DNA of 64,000 bases from Cognatundibacterium luofuense (GTDB lineage Bacteria > Pseudomonadota > Gammaproteobacteria > Burkholderiales > Burkholderiaceae_D), in contig NZ_JAGSPN010000001.1 of assembly GCF_018139685.1 (NCBI RefSeq), forward strand, positions 124,001 to 188,000, written 5' to 3'. Of the stretch, positions 18,557 to 27,300 are shown in pieces (positions within the stretch are counted from its first letter, which is position 1; each line of letters starts with the position of its first letter). Both the position numbers and the translations under genes were made by a program. The notes beneath the pieces are model-generated. The model did not search any database. It was not told the DNA's origin and was given only the letters and a program-made list of their open reading frames with translations.

Positions 18557-19450
18557 CTACCACTTGTTCCAAAGCTTAATGGTCGCTTCGATAAATGCAT
18601 CGCAATCCGCTTGATTCCAGCAAGTAGCGTAACCGTCGCGCAGCAAGTAGTACTGCTCGTTCGCGCACACCAAATTTCCTTTCGATGCGTCCCGTTGGTA
18701 CCAGTTCAGCACATTCAATAAACACTCCTGGTAGCTGGACGAGAACTTCACATTTGGGACGTTGTAAAGCAAGCCTTCGATGTAATATGATGGCGCTGTT
18801 CCCGCTTTGATCAGGCCATCGCTTACCAAACGACTGCGTATATTTTTCAGCACACGTGCCATGGGCTTGAACCAATTGGCGGTGTTTTGGTGCTTGAGTG
18901 CCAGGTTGGTAGAGTGCTGCTTTGGATAGTTTGCAATCATGGCCCCATTACTGTCCCAGAAACAGATCCCTTCCATGTAGGCGGAACCTGTAACGGGGTT
19001 GAACCTAGAGTAGCGACGATATTGGATGGTGACTATCACATCGGCCTTACGCCGGGCGCCATTTGCGTCAATGGTAATCGCCTTATGGCCATCAGTCACC
19101 GCATCGCCGTACTGCGCGCGCAGTACGGCCAACACATCGCGTTTGAATTCGATGTGCGTATAGGTCGCGTCCTTGAACGTAGCTTTATACGCGATTCTTT
19201 CTTCATCGGTCAGGTCGGACAGGCCGCTCTGAAAGCAGTCATCCAGGCGAATGATGATATCTACATCGCTTTCAGCATAGATATTGGTGTCGTTCCCATA
19301 TGACCCTTGCAGGAACACCTTAAAGTTCTTGTCCGCATACGGGGTCGTGTTAGCCTCCAACACATTCTTAATCGAATTGTAGGTCTCACTCGACTGGGTG
19401 ATCGATCCTTGATGCGACCACGTTACCAGCTGGGTTTCCGGTATTGGCAT
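18557..19450 (-). CDS. CD-NTase (cGAS/DncV-like) cyclic-oligonucleotide synthase
   Basis: A 297-residue nucleotidyltransferase with the CD-NTase active site: Gly49-Ser50 in [12 protein letters not shown], the acidic pair Asp62/Asp64 in SDVDIII, and the third Asp137 in [10 protein letters not shown]-NTases make cyclic di- or trinucleotides after phage infection and are the sensors of CBASS. The gene starts 11 bp after the patatin gene, so the two form one translation unit. The product cannot be read from the sequence; patatin partners are most often activated by cyclic GMP-AMP. Its 3' end is 198 bp from the PHP-SMC start, leaving room for a second promoter. Confidence 0.88.
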   Translation of the reverse strand: MPIPETQLVTWSHQGSITQSSETYNSIKNVLEANTTPYADKNFKVFLQGSYGNDTNIYAESDVDIIIRLDDCFQSGLSDLTDEERIAYKATFKDATYTHIEFKRDVLAVLRAQYGDAVTDGHKAITIDANGARRKADVIVTIQYRRYSRFNPVTGSAYMEGICFWDSNGAMIANYPKQHSTNLALKHQNTANWFKPMARVLKNIRSRLVSDGLIKAGTAPSYYIEGLLYNVPNVKFSSSYQECLLNVLNWYQRDASKGNLVCANEQYYLLRDGYATCWNQADCDAFIEATIKLWNKW

Positions 19451-19461
19451 CTTTTCCTCAG

Positions 19462-20412
19462 TTACATCAAAAACTCTCGCAGCTTCGTCTCGCGCGAGGC
19501 GAACGACTCTCGGCCGCGTTGAAACAGTAGGTCTAGTTTCTTGAGATCGTGCTCCAGCAAATCCGTGGCCATTTCGGGTGTTACGTACGCGTCGCTAATA
19601 CGGATACTTGGGACATCGCTAAACAGAACTTGCCGTAGTTGGTCCATAGACTGCGTGTTGATCTCCAAGGTTTTTTGCAACAGCTGCACGCTAACCAAGT
19701 ATTTCTTCGCCAACATCATCAGAAAACTTGGCTTGGGATCGGGATAGACTCCAACGCCGACACTGACGAGTCGAATGTCTTCAGGGCCCCGTTTGAGCGC
19801 GTGCACTGCGTCGGCAATCGCGTACAGCGTCGGATTGTTGGCGCAGTAGCCGCCATCAATAAGCTCGACATCCTCTCCCATTGCCGTATGAATAACTGTG
19901 CGTTCAAAAAAAGGATAGGCTGAGCAAGATGCTTTTACTGCATCGGCAATCGGGACGCCAAATCCCGGGACGAAGGTACCAGCCCGGCCATGCGCCTGGC
20001 TGACGCTACCCTTGAAGATCATCGGGCGTTCGGCAAGCCACCTCGCCGTAACAATACCGACCCCAGTTTTGACATCATCGAACTTCGCATCGCCGAAGAC
20101 AGCTACCGCCAATGCCTTCAGTGCGTTGGACCTGGCTGCGGCGCTCTTCTGTGACATAACGGCCGGCACGTGGTCGCGATACAGTTTCAGGATGGCGTCG
20201 ACGCTGTTCCCAAGCGCAATGAGGGCGGCAATAATTGCCCCGGTACTGGTCCCGAACACCAGATCAAATTTCTGGTGCAAGGGACAATCGCTCATGGCTT
20301 CAATCTCCTTGAGTACCCCCAAAGTATAAAAGCCCTTGGCTCCACCGCCGTCGAGGGTTAGCACGCGAAGAGGTCTTGTGTTTACGTGTGTTGATTCCTG
20401 CGCCTGATCCAT
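19462..20412 (-). CDS. capV: CapV-like patatin phospholipase effector of CBASS
   Basis: This 316-residue patatin-like phospholipase has an intact Ser-Asp dyad: oxyanion loop DGGGAKG (21-27), nucleophile Ser56 in GTSTG (54-58) and Asp186 in DGG (186-188). In CBASS such proteins bind the cyclic nucleotide made by the neighbouring CD-NTase and degrade membrane phospholipids, killing the infected cell. It is the first gene of the minus-strand cluster patatin, CD-NTase, PHP-SMC, DACN. No signal peptide is present, as expected for a cytosolic effector. Confidence 0.88.
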   Translation of the reverse strand: MDQAQESTHVNTRPLRVLTLDGGGAKGFYTLGVLKEIEAMSDCPLHQKFDLVFGTSTGAIIAALIALGNSVDAILKLYRDHVPAVMSQKSAAARSNALKALAVAVFGDAKFDDVKTGVGIVTARWLAERPMIFKGSVSQAHGRAGTFVPGFGVPIADAVKASCSAYPFFERTVIHTAMGEDVELIDGGYCANNPTLYAIADAVHALKRGPEDIRLVSVGVGVYPDPKPSFLMMLAKKYLVSVQLLQKTLEINTQSMDQLRQVLFSDVPSIRISDAYVTPEMATDLLEHDLKKLDLLFQRGRESFASRETKLREFLM

Positions 20413-20815
20413 GGATGTTTTCGCTACGGTTTAACTGTCAAGATGATAATTAACAAAGATCTGCAGACGTTAGCGTACAATTTTCGAAAATGCAACAATC
20501 AATGTTGATTTAACCAGCAAACGCGGAGACGTTCGGTCTTCTTGAAATTTTTCCTGTCGTCATATTTTTTATTGAATATAAGTGCAATACATTCAGACGA
20601 CGATGCTTATCTCTAGGAAATTTTTAGCCTTATCTGGTGTCGACCTAATATATCTGCGTGCTGCGAGTGCTGATCACGATTGACCATCGTGCCGGTTGGA
20701 ATTGACCATATAGCGGGCCCTGACTTGATGCCGCCAAGCGCTCTTCAGCTTTTGTCGTCCTTCGCTCCCGCACGGCTGGGTCTAATGAATGCTCCCAAGC
20801 AGTTGCCATTCGTTC
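20413..20815. other. Non-coding region upstream of the CBASS-like operon
   Basis: About 400 bp with no convincing gene. The part next to 20412 should contain the promoter of the patatin gene. Around 20677-20730 the repeated GATTGACCAT/AATTGACCAT words look like the subterminal repeats of an IS21-type end, but I cannot confirm this. Confidence 0.4.
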
Positions 20816-22018
20816 TCAAAGAGAGAAGCATTCAATGCTCCCTGCTACGTTCGCGCTGACAGCACTCAAGCCGGGCTCAACGAGAGCAGTTTGAGACCGA
20901 GCCAGTAAGCCTCCCGCAATCTTCTGATGCAGCTTTGCGCTGACTTCGGGAGTCAGCCCGTCCCACCAGCTCGGCGTGCAGAAGAAGTTCTCAAGGTGCT
21001 CCAAGGCCAGCGCAAGCAGTGAGTTTGCCTTTTCTTGGTGCGGGATGGCCTTAAAGGAGTCCACGAGTCGGGCGGCGGCACAGTTTGCACCTCCGAACCA
21101 GCCAAAGACAACGCAGGTATTGTTGTCGCCCAGTTTTGTGATATTCAGTGCGATTTGGCTGACAGGCTGCCCCACATCTATTTCTTGAAGTTGAGCACCC
21201 GTGAAATCGAACTCCGGCATAAAAGCACCCGCTGCTGCGAACGGCAGGACCTTGTCAAACTCCACGCTGTAGAAGCTGAATTTACCTAAGTCTTGTGACT
21301 GGAAGGCCTCGTCGTACAGTGCCTTCATCAGGGTGAGGTCCTTGAGACCTTGCTCTATTCCAACCTGTTTCAGGTAAAGGAAGTTTTGAGCTATTGCCTG
21401 ATTTTCGAACGAGATGCCATAGTCGATGAACTCCCTTTGCGCCACATTCGAGCGCAACTGGGAATCTTTGGTCGCTAACTCATAGGCGACTGCACGAAGT
21501 GAAAGCAGGAAGCAGTTGTTAGCGTCTAGTTTGGAGTTCACCTGCTCGACTGGCCGGAACAGTTCCGTGTCGTGATGGCTGCAGAAGCCGGGGAAGGTTG
21601 ATGCTTGGCCAACGCCTATCTTTTCCATATCGACCTGACCAGCTCGCTTCTCCAAGTTTGCGAATGCCTTATGGGTAGAGTAAACATGACCGTTCTCGGA
21701 GATGGCACCTAGCCCTCCCCGACGTTGGATCGTGTGCGACTTTATGGAATCCGGCGATGAACAGGTCGTATTGGCCGCTTGCGGATGCTGGCACGATCCG
21801 GTAGCGTAATGCTTCAGTCGGTCCGCGTTGATCTTCCCAAACGGCAGAGGTTTTCGCTTCTCACGATCCTTATGGCAAAACTTCCACTTCTTGCCAGACT
21901 TGCACCAACAAGGCCCATATGCATTGAGAGGCTCCTCTACTGCCCTAAGTATGTTGAGTGCCCCAGCACTTTCTGCCACAAACGTGAAATCGTTCTTTGT
22001 TTCTAACATGTCTGGCAT
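20816..22018 (-). CDS. SEC-C zinc-motif protein of unknown function
   Basis: The start at 22018 is preferred because GAGGGAGG lies 4-5 bp upstream; the frame stays open to 22201 without a better signal. The 400-residue protein carries a SEC-C metal-binding motif near residue 36 (PCWCKSGKKWKFCH), the module found at the end of SecA and in many stand-alone proteins. A second conserved-looking patch is GFCSHHDTELF near the middle. The rest is helical with no known enzyme motif. It lies upstream of the CBASS-like operon on the same strand but about 400 bp away, so linkage is uncertain. Confidence 0.65.
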   Translation of the reverse strand: MPDMLETKNDFTFVAESAGALNILRAVEEPLNAYGPCWCKSGKKWKFCHKDREKRKPLPFGKINADRLKHYATGSCQHPQAANTTCSSPDSIKSHTIQRRGGLGAISENGHVYSTHKAFANLEKRAGQVDMEKIGVGQASTFPGFCSHHDTELFRPVEQVNSKLDANNCFLLSLRAVAYELATKDSQLRSNVAQREFIDYGISFENQAIAQNFLYLKQVGIEQGLKDLTLMKALYDEAFQSQDLGKFSFYSVEFDKVLPFAAAGAFMPEFDFTGAQLQEIDVGQPVSQIALNITKLGDNNTCVVFGWFGGANCAAARLVDSFKAIPHQEKANSLLALALEHLENFFCTPSWWDGLTPEVSAKLHQKIAGGLLARSQTALVEPGLSAVSANVAGSIECFSL

Positions 22019-22699
22019 GCAGCCTCCCTCAGCCTTGAATTTCTGCGTTTCCACCTTTGCAAATATTATCACATGGTAGTTTGAAAACTCGTTGTCACAG
22101 GCCAAACAACCGAGCTGCATATGGAAATTTCCTGCCCATGAGTCGCGCTGCCCTTCGAATGCCCGGTAGTGGTCGCAGCAGCCACTCAAGCCTCCAACCA
22201 CGAATTATTCTGTTCAGCTAATCCATTATTCTTCTTCATTGATCTGGCTCCGATAGCTAACATTGCATGCGTTTACAGCCATCCAAAGCCACTTCCTTGG
22301 CCTTTTTTTTGACTGGTTACAGAGTTTCGAATCCCAAATCGAGCAGCCTGAAAAGCGATTTTGGGTCGCTCCGATCACTCTTAATAGTAAGACGCTGCGC
22401 TCGTTCAAGCGTCAGCACCAGCTCGTGGCAGCGTTGCTCGATGACCTGGTTAATGTCTGTGCTGACATGGCTCACTCTATTAACGCTTTCTGTGCGGGTT
22501 CCCATTTGACGAAATCAATGTCTGAATAACGCAGGCCGGGCGACCGCAACCCAGCCAAAGGCATTTTTATTTTCATAAACATTTGGGATTCTTGGTTCCG
22601 ACTTCAATACAAACTCTGCACTGCCACGCAATACGAATGCCTACGCCGAACCAGTTACGGACTGAATCACGGCACCGGTATCCGCCTTGTTGTCGATAC
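22019..22699. other. Gap between SEC-C gene and the TnsE-like gene
   Basis: About 680 bp with only short, unconvincing frames on both strands. The upstream part belongs to the SEC-C gene leader. No IS end, tRNA or clear pseudogene was recognised. It may be a decayed cargo gene. Confidence 0.4.
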
Positions 22700-24520
22700 C
22701 TATGTCTCCAGATCAGCCGGCGATGTTCGTCCTTTTAATTTCGCTATTGCCCCAAGTACTATTGACTCACATGGTAGGCAATCAGAAGCTAGGTTGCTTG
22801 AAAGGCGGTGCGAGAATGAGTCGGCTATACCTGGACAGCTTCCAGTTAATCGTTTAAATACTCCATTTTCATGACGGATTCTAGACAGGATTTCGCGTAA
22901 CCAAGGAATAAGTTGATTTTCGTGAGTTAGACGAAAAATTAATCCTTGAAAAGATTCTTCCGCATCTTTTAGCTCACCATCATCGGCCGCGATTCTTTTT
23001 GGGCGGCGCATTATCTCCATAATATATGTTGGGCCGTCAGATTGCGTGAGTCGCGCGACCAGAACGCCTCGTAGCGATGGGATTGTTGGGTCCAAGTAAG
23101 GGAATCGACGCGCAGTAGCTGTGGCCTCAGCATCTTCGTCGAATGGTTCTAGTGCAATCATTCTTGGTGTTCGGTCTGAACTAAATCCATCTTTGAAAGT
23201 GAACCATGACAATGCTTGAATCAAATCAGGCCGGGTAGTTTGCAGCCGTAACATGGCTTCCCACATATCTCGCACCATCCCATGTGATTCAAAGACTGGC
23301 CTAGCATGGATTGATGCGTATCCCACTCCTTTTCCGCTACCATGTGTTTCACCACCAGATACTGTGGACGGCGTGGGTGTATCACTTTTCGGTCCCGCAA
23401 ACGTGGTTGCTTGGTTAGCTCTTACATCAATTACTGCACGGGACTCCCCAAGGATTTCGAAGTCAGGGTCTTGGATCTCCATTGCGCCTGCTTCATGGTC
23501 CGGTTCCAAGTTTCCGGTGAGATCAACAATATCTGGATATTTTACGAGCACACGATCAGGCACTCCAGCCCAAGCTTCAGGGCTTCCTTCGGGGGCCGGC
23601 TTCTCTGCATCACGGCTATTCTCACGCGAACGCAAAATAAGCAAGCCTTGCGGGTCGCTCATTCCAACTACTTGCAGCGCTAAGAATGATTTCCCATTAT
23701 CAAAAGGGATGCCGGCTACGCATAGCTCAGCTGGTCCTTCAAACCAAGGTGCCACCTTAATAAATGCAGGATACTTCTGTTGGGGATCATGCATTGCCTC
23801 AATTTGCGCGTATATACTCTTTGCTTCTCTCTGCGTATACGGGTCGTATTTTGTATGTGCGAGAAAAACCACGTCCCCCTTTACTAATCGTTTGCGCAGG
23901 CGTACTTGCCATTTTCCAGGCTCATCCGGCGTATCGAGTGGGGCATAGAGTCTTTCCATAACACTGTCGGCTTGCCCCTGCCATCTATATGTCGCCAAAA
24001 TGCGTTTGACTTCGCCAGACCGTCCGTAGCACCGAGAGAAAAACTCGATGCATGGGATTAGCAGCTTCCCTCCATTTGCCAAGTCAAACTCGATAAGCCA
24101 ATTTTGGTCGTTTTCATATTGAAGTTTAAAGGTCTCAGGCTCAAAAGGCGGTGCCTGACGCATTTTTCTGGCATGCTCTAAAGATGTGAAACGCCATGCG
24201 CCCGCCGTGAAGTCGACCTGGAACCGGTTTTTCGTCCATTGAGTTTCGGCTTGGCAGACGTCTCCCTTCCAGACTGAACCGATACGTACTTGACCAAGGG
24301 CGGTGAGCGGAATTCGACGTGGGATTACCTCGTCAGAGACAATGCCCGCAACCAATTTTCTAAATATCACAAGCACGTGTGGTTGCGACGAGTCCATCCT
24401 ATTCTTATAGAAACCGGAATACCACCATGCAATTAAAGTATCGTTCCCGGCCAACAAGGATTCCTTTAGCCGTATTGCTTGATTAACACGTTTGAATTTC
24501 TGTTTGAATTGAATCGCCAT
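22700..24520 (-). CDS. Large terminal-cargo protein, possible TnsE-like transposition factor
   Basis: The 606-residue product is not confidently recognised. Its layout recalls TnsE of Tn7: an N-terminal beta-rich domain ending in a LLIPCIEFFSRCYGRS block, a middle segment, a Ser/Gly/Thr-rich linker near residues 390-410, and a C-terminal domain with RGVLVARLTQ...TYIMEIMRRP and a helical tail. It sits about 120 bp inside the right terminus and reads inward, which is where transposition genes may lie, but canonical tnsE follows tnsD at the other side. TnsE directs insertion to replicating or conjugating DNA. Alternative: an unrelated cargo protein. Confidence 0.4.
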   Translation of the reverse strand: MAIQFKQKFKRVNQAIRLKESLLAGNDTLIAWWYSGFYKNRMDSSQPHVLVIFRKLVAGIVSDEVIPRRIPLTALGQVRIGSVWKGDVCQAETQWTKNRFQVDFTAGAWRFTSLEHARKMRQAPPFEPETFKLQYENDQNWLIEFDLANGGKLLIPCIEFFSRCYGRSGEVKRILATYRWQGQADSVMERLYAPLDTPDEPGKWQVRLRKRLVKGDVVFLAHTKYDPYTQREAKSIYAQIEAMHDPQQKYPAFIKVAPWFEGPAELCVAGIPFDNGKSFLALQVVGMSDPQGLLILRSRENSRDAEKPAPEGSPEAWAGVPDRVLVKYPDIVDLTGNLEPDHEAGAMEIQDPDFEILGESRAVIDVRANQATTFAGPKSDTPTPSTVSGGETHGSGKGVGYASIHARPVFESHGMVRDMWEAMLRLQTTRPDLIQALSWFTFKDGFSSDRTPRMIALEPFDEDAEATATARRFPYLDPTIPSLRGVLVARLTQSDGPTYIMEIMRRPKRIAADDGELKDAEESFQGLIFRLTHENQLIPWLREILSRIRHENGVFKRLTGSCPGIADSFSHRLSSNLASDCLPCESIVLGAIAKLKGRTSPADLET

Positions 24521-24597
24521 AGGTATGCGTCATGTTGGGCTTCCTGCGAACGTACATGCAGGTTGACTTGGATGACTATAGTTTTCCATAAGGCAAT

Positions 24598-24643
24598 TAT
24601 CGCAGCTATTTCAGAAATGTCGCATTTATTTCGAAAAGTCACA
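24598..24643. repeat. Right terminus of the Tn7-like element with two transposase-binding-like repeats
   Basis: Two adjacent 20-bp direct repeats, TATCGCAGCTATTTCAGAAA (24598-24617) and TGTCGCATTTATTTCGAAAA (24618-24637), match at 15 of 20 positions. They are followed by GTCACA, giving the outward TGTGAC terminus typical of Tn7-like elements. comM coding sequence starts directly after. The 5-bp target duplication would be 24644-24648 (CCCAC) if the terminus is exactly TGT/ACA; ACCGC, the duplication I recall for AbaR elements in comM, is at 24647-24651. Confidence 0.8.
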
Positions 24644-25507
24644 CCCACCGCCGACCAGTGCGACCGCAGAACTGGTGTGATGCGGGCTCCGGTACGGACG
24701 CTGGCGCCACAGACCGGCGTGAAAGCCGCCGGTGAGCGAGTGTACCGAGGCAGCTTCCAGTGCTTCCTGATCAGTCATATCCGGCAGAATGCCCGGAAAA
24801 CGGGCGGCCAGCATCGATTTACCGGTTCCCGGCGGGCCGCTCATTAAAACAGAATGATTACCGGCTGCCGCAATTTCCAGTGCGCGTTTCACGCTGGATT
24901 GTCCTTTCACATCGCGGAAATCCGGATACATCGCGACAGCAGCTGCCGGTTCGGCGCGGTACGGAGTGAGTTTGTGTTCGGGCTGTGTGGCGGCCAGATG
25001 GGCGCAGACATCGAGCAGGGATGCGGCAGGCAGAATGACTGCATCGCGCACCAGTGCGGCTTCCGGTGCGCTGGCAGCGGGCAGAACAAATGCAGGTAAG
25101 TCAGCAGATGGCTGGCGGCTGATCGCGTAAGTCATGGCCAGTGCGCCACGCACCGCGCGCAATTCGCCGGACAGGGAAAGCTCACCGGCAAATTCATAAG
25201 CAGCCAGATCGTCGGACGGAATTTGTCCGGAAGCGGCGAGGATGCCGAGGGCGATCGGTAAATCAAACCGGCCGGATTCTTTCGGCAGATCAGCGGGTGC
25301 CAGATTGACGGTAATCCGGCGAGCGGGAAATTCAAACCGCGCATTCTGGATTGCTGCTCTGACCCGGTCGCGGGCTTCCTTGACTTCGGTTTCCGGCAGA
25401 CCAACGATAGTGAAAGCCGGCAAGCCATTTGCCAGATGCACTTCAACGGTGACTGCCGGTGCTTCCATCCCGTTCAGTGAACGGGTCTTCAGAACAGCAA
25501 GTGACAT
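24644..25507 (-). pseudogene. comM: comM 5' part, interrupted by the transposon
   Basis: This encodes the first ~288 residues of ComM (YifB, Mg-chelatase-like AAA helicase), starting MSLAVLKTRSLNGMEAPAVTVEVHL. Walker A is GPPGTGKSML. The frame breaks after RSPHHTSSAVALVGGG, exactly the motif where Tn6022/AbaR elements insert; the five following residues (CDFSK) and the stop come from the transposon end. ComM drives branch migration during natural transformation, so this strain probably has reduced transformation. The remaining C-terminal part should lie left of the window. Confidence 0.93.
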
Positions 25508-25512
25508 GCGGA

Positions 25513-25755
25513 TTATTCGTCCTTCAGTTGTGCCTCCATTGCAGCAACGCGGGCTTCGAGTGCTTCCAGCTTGGTGCGGGTTTTTGCCAGCACTTGTGCC
25601 TGAATATCGAATTCCTCGCGGGTAACCAGATCAAGGCGGGAAAAACTCTGGGTCATGAAGGCTTTGACGTTTTTTTCAATGTCTTTGGCCGGAGAGTTTT
25701 CCAGTACCTGATTCAGTTTGCTCTGGAGATCGTTAAAGAGATTGGGTTTATCCAT
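25513..25755 (-). CDS. ubiK: UbiK (YqiC-like) ubiquinone biosynthesis accessory factor
   Basis: The 80-residue protein MDKPNLFNDLQSKLNQVLEN... has the amphipathic N-terminal helix and C-terminal coiled coil (LEALEARVAAMEAQL) of the UbiK/YqiC family, which helps assemble the soluble ubiquinone-synthesis complex. The length matches the family. It lies just upstream of comM on the same strand (5-bp gap), an arrangement common in beta- and gammaproteobacteria. The start at 25755 is preferred over upstream codons because it gives the family N-terminus. Confidence 0.88.
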   Translation of the reverse strand: MDKPNLFNDLQSKLNQVLENSPAKDIEKNVKAFMTQSFSRLDLVTREEFDIQAQVLAKTRTKLEALEARVAAMEAQLKDE

Positions 25756-25789
25756 GATTTCACCTGAATGTTGTTTTTTTAGCTTTTTC

Positions 25790-25806
25790 TGCACATTTTT
25801 TGTGCA
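25790..25806. promoter_or_regulatory. NtrC-like binding site 1
   Basis: TGCACATTTTTTGTGCA is a perfect dyad of 5-bp arms and matches the NtrC consensus (TGCACC-N5-GGTGCA) in length and arms. It lies about 225 bp upstream of the -24 element of the sigma-54 promoter at 26026, a usual enhancer distance, and also close to the ubiK start. Confidence 0.6.
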
Positions 25807-25881
25807 GTCCACCTATTCTGAAAGTGCCTTCCGTTGCAGTGCGTCAAATTAGTGCAGATCCTGCATTCAAGCTTAGCAAAC

Positions 25882-25898
25882 TGCACAGTTGGCGCACA
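25882..25898. promoter_or_regulatory. NtrC-like binding site 2 (imperfect)
   Basis: TGCACAGTTGGCGCACA keeps the left arm and part of the right arm of the NtrC dyad. It lies about 130 bp upstream of the sigma-54 promoter. A pair of sites fits cooperative NtrC binding. Confidence 0.45.
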
Positions 25899-26025
25899 GT
25901 GGTTTCTCATCATAGCGCAAAGCAGACGCTGCGACTGCGCAAAACCAGGCTTTACCAGCAGGAATTTTGCATAACGATCAATGATTTATGGTGTGTTGCA
26001 GTGCGGGCATACCACTTTCGGGTAG

Positions 26026-26042
26026 TTGGCACGACTTGTGCT
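26026..26042 (+). promoter_or_regulatory. Sigma-54 promoter for porin-glnK-amtB
   Basis: TTGGCACGACTTGTGCT has the invariant GG and GC elements separated by 10 bp and differs from the consensus (TTGGCACRNNNNTTGCW) at a single position. Transcription would start near 26053, giving a ~130-nt leader before the porin gene. Together with the upstream NtrC-like sites this indicates nitrogen-limitation control. Confidence 0.8.
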
Positions 26043-26184
26043 AAGTGATGCTTAGTTCCGAATTATTGCAATCATTTCTGGCAGGGCTGCGAATGATCTT
26101 CAGGTCTTGTCTACCGGTAACAGATGAACTCAGTTCGGTTTCGTTTTGATTCTTGACGTATTACATCTTTGAAGGGGTATCGCA

Positions 26185-27280
<1,096 letters not shown>

Positions 27281-27300
27281 CCGCTCAGGGGGAAATCAAG

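Larger units (their letters stand above)
1..24643. mobile_element. Tn7-like (Tn6022/AbaR-like) defence island inserted in comM, left end outside window
   Basis: The element is recognised by a tniA-tniB-tniQ-tniE style gene run at the left, by a TGT/ACA-type terminus with two direct 20-bp repeats at the right (24598-24643), and by the abrupt break of comM directly beyond that terminus. The comM 3' part is not in the window, so it should lie beyond the left end of the element. Known biology: Tn6022/AbaR transposons of Acinetobacter and related TniQ-guided elements target comM. The cargo is mainly anti-invader genes (Wadjet, CBASS-like). An internal second tniE fragment at 13480-13818 shows that the island is a composite of at least two related elements. 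Confidence 0.85.

Noticed and set aside
20670-20740. IS21-like terminal repeats
   Set aside because: The GATTGACCAT/AATTGACCAT words are suggestive, but no istA/istB remnant or second end is visible.
22226-22529. Short overlapping frames on both strands
   Set aside because: No ribosome site, no domain, and they contradict each other; treated as non-coding or decayed.
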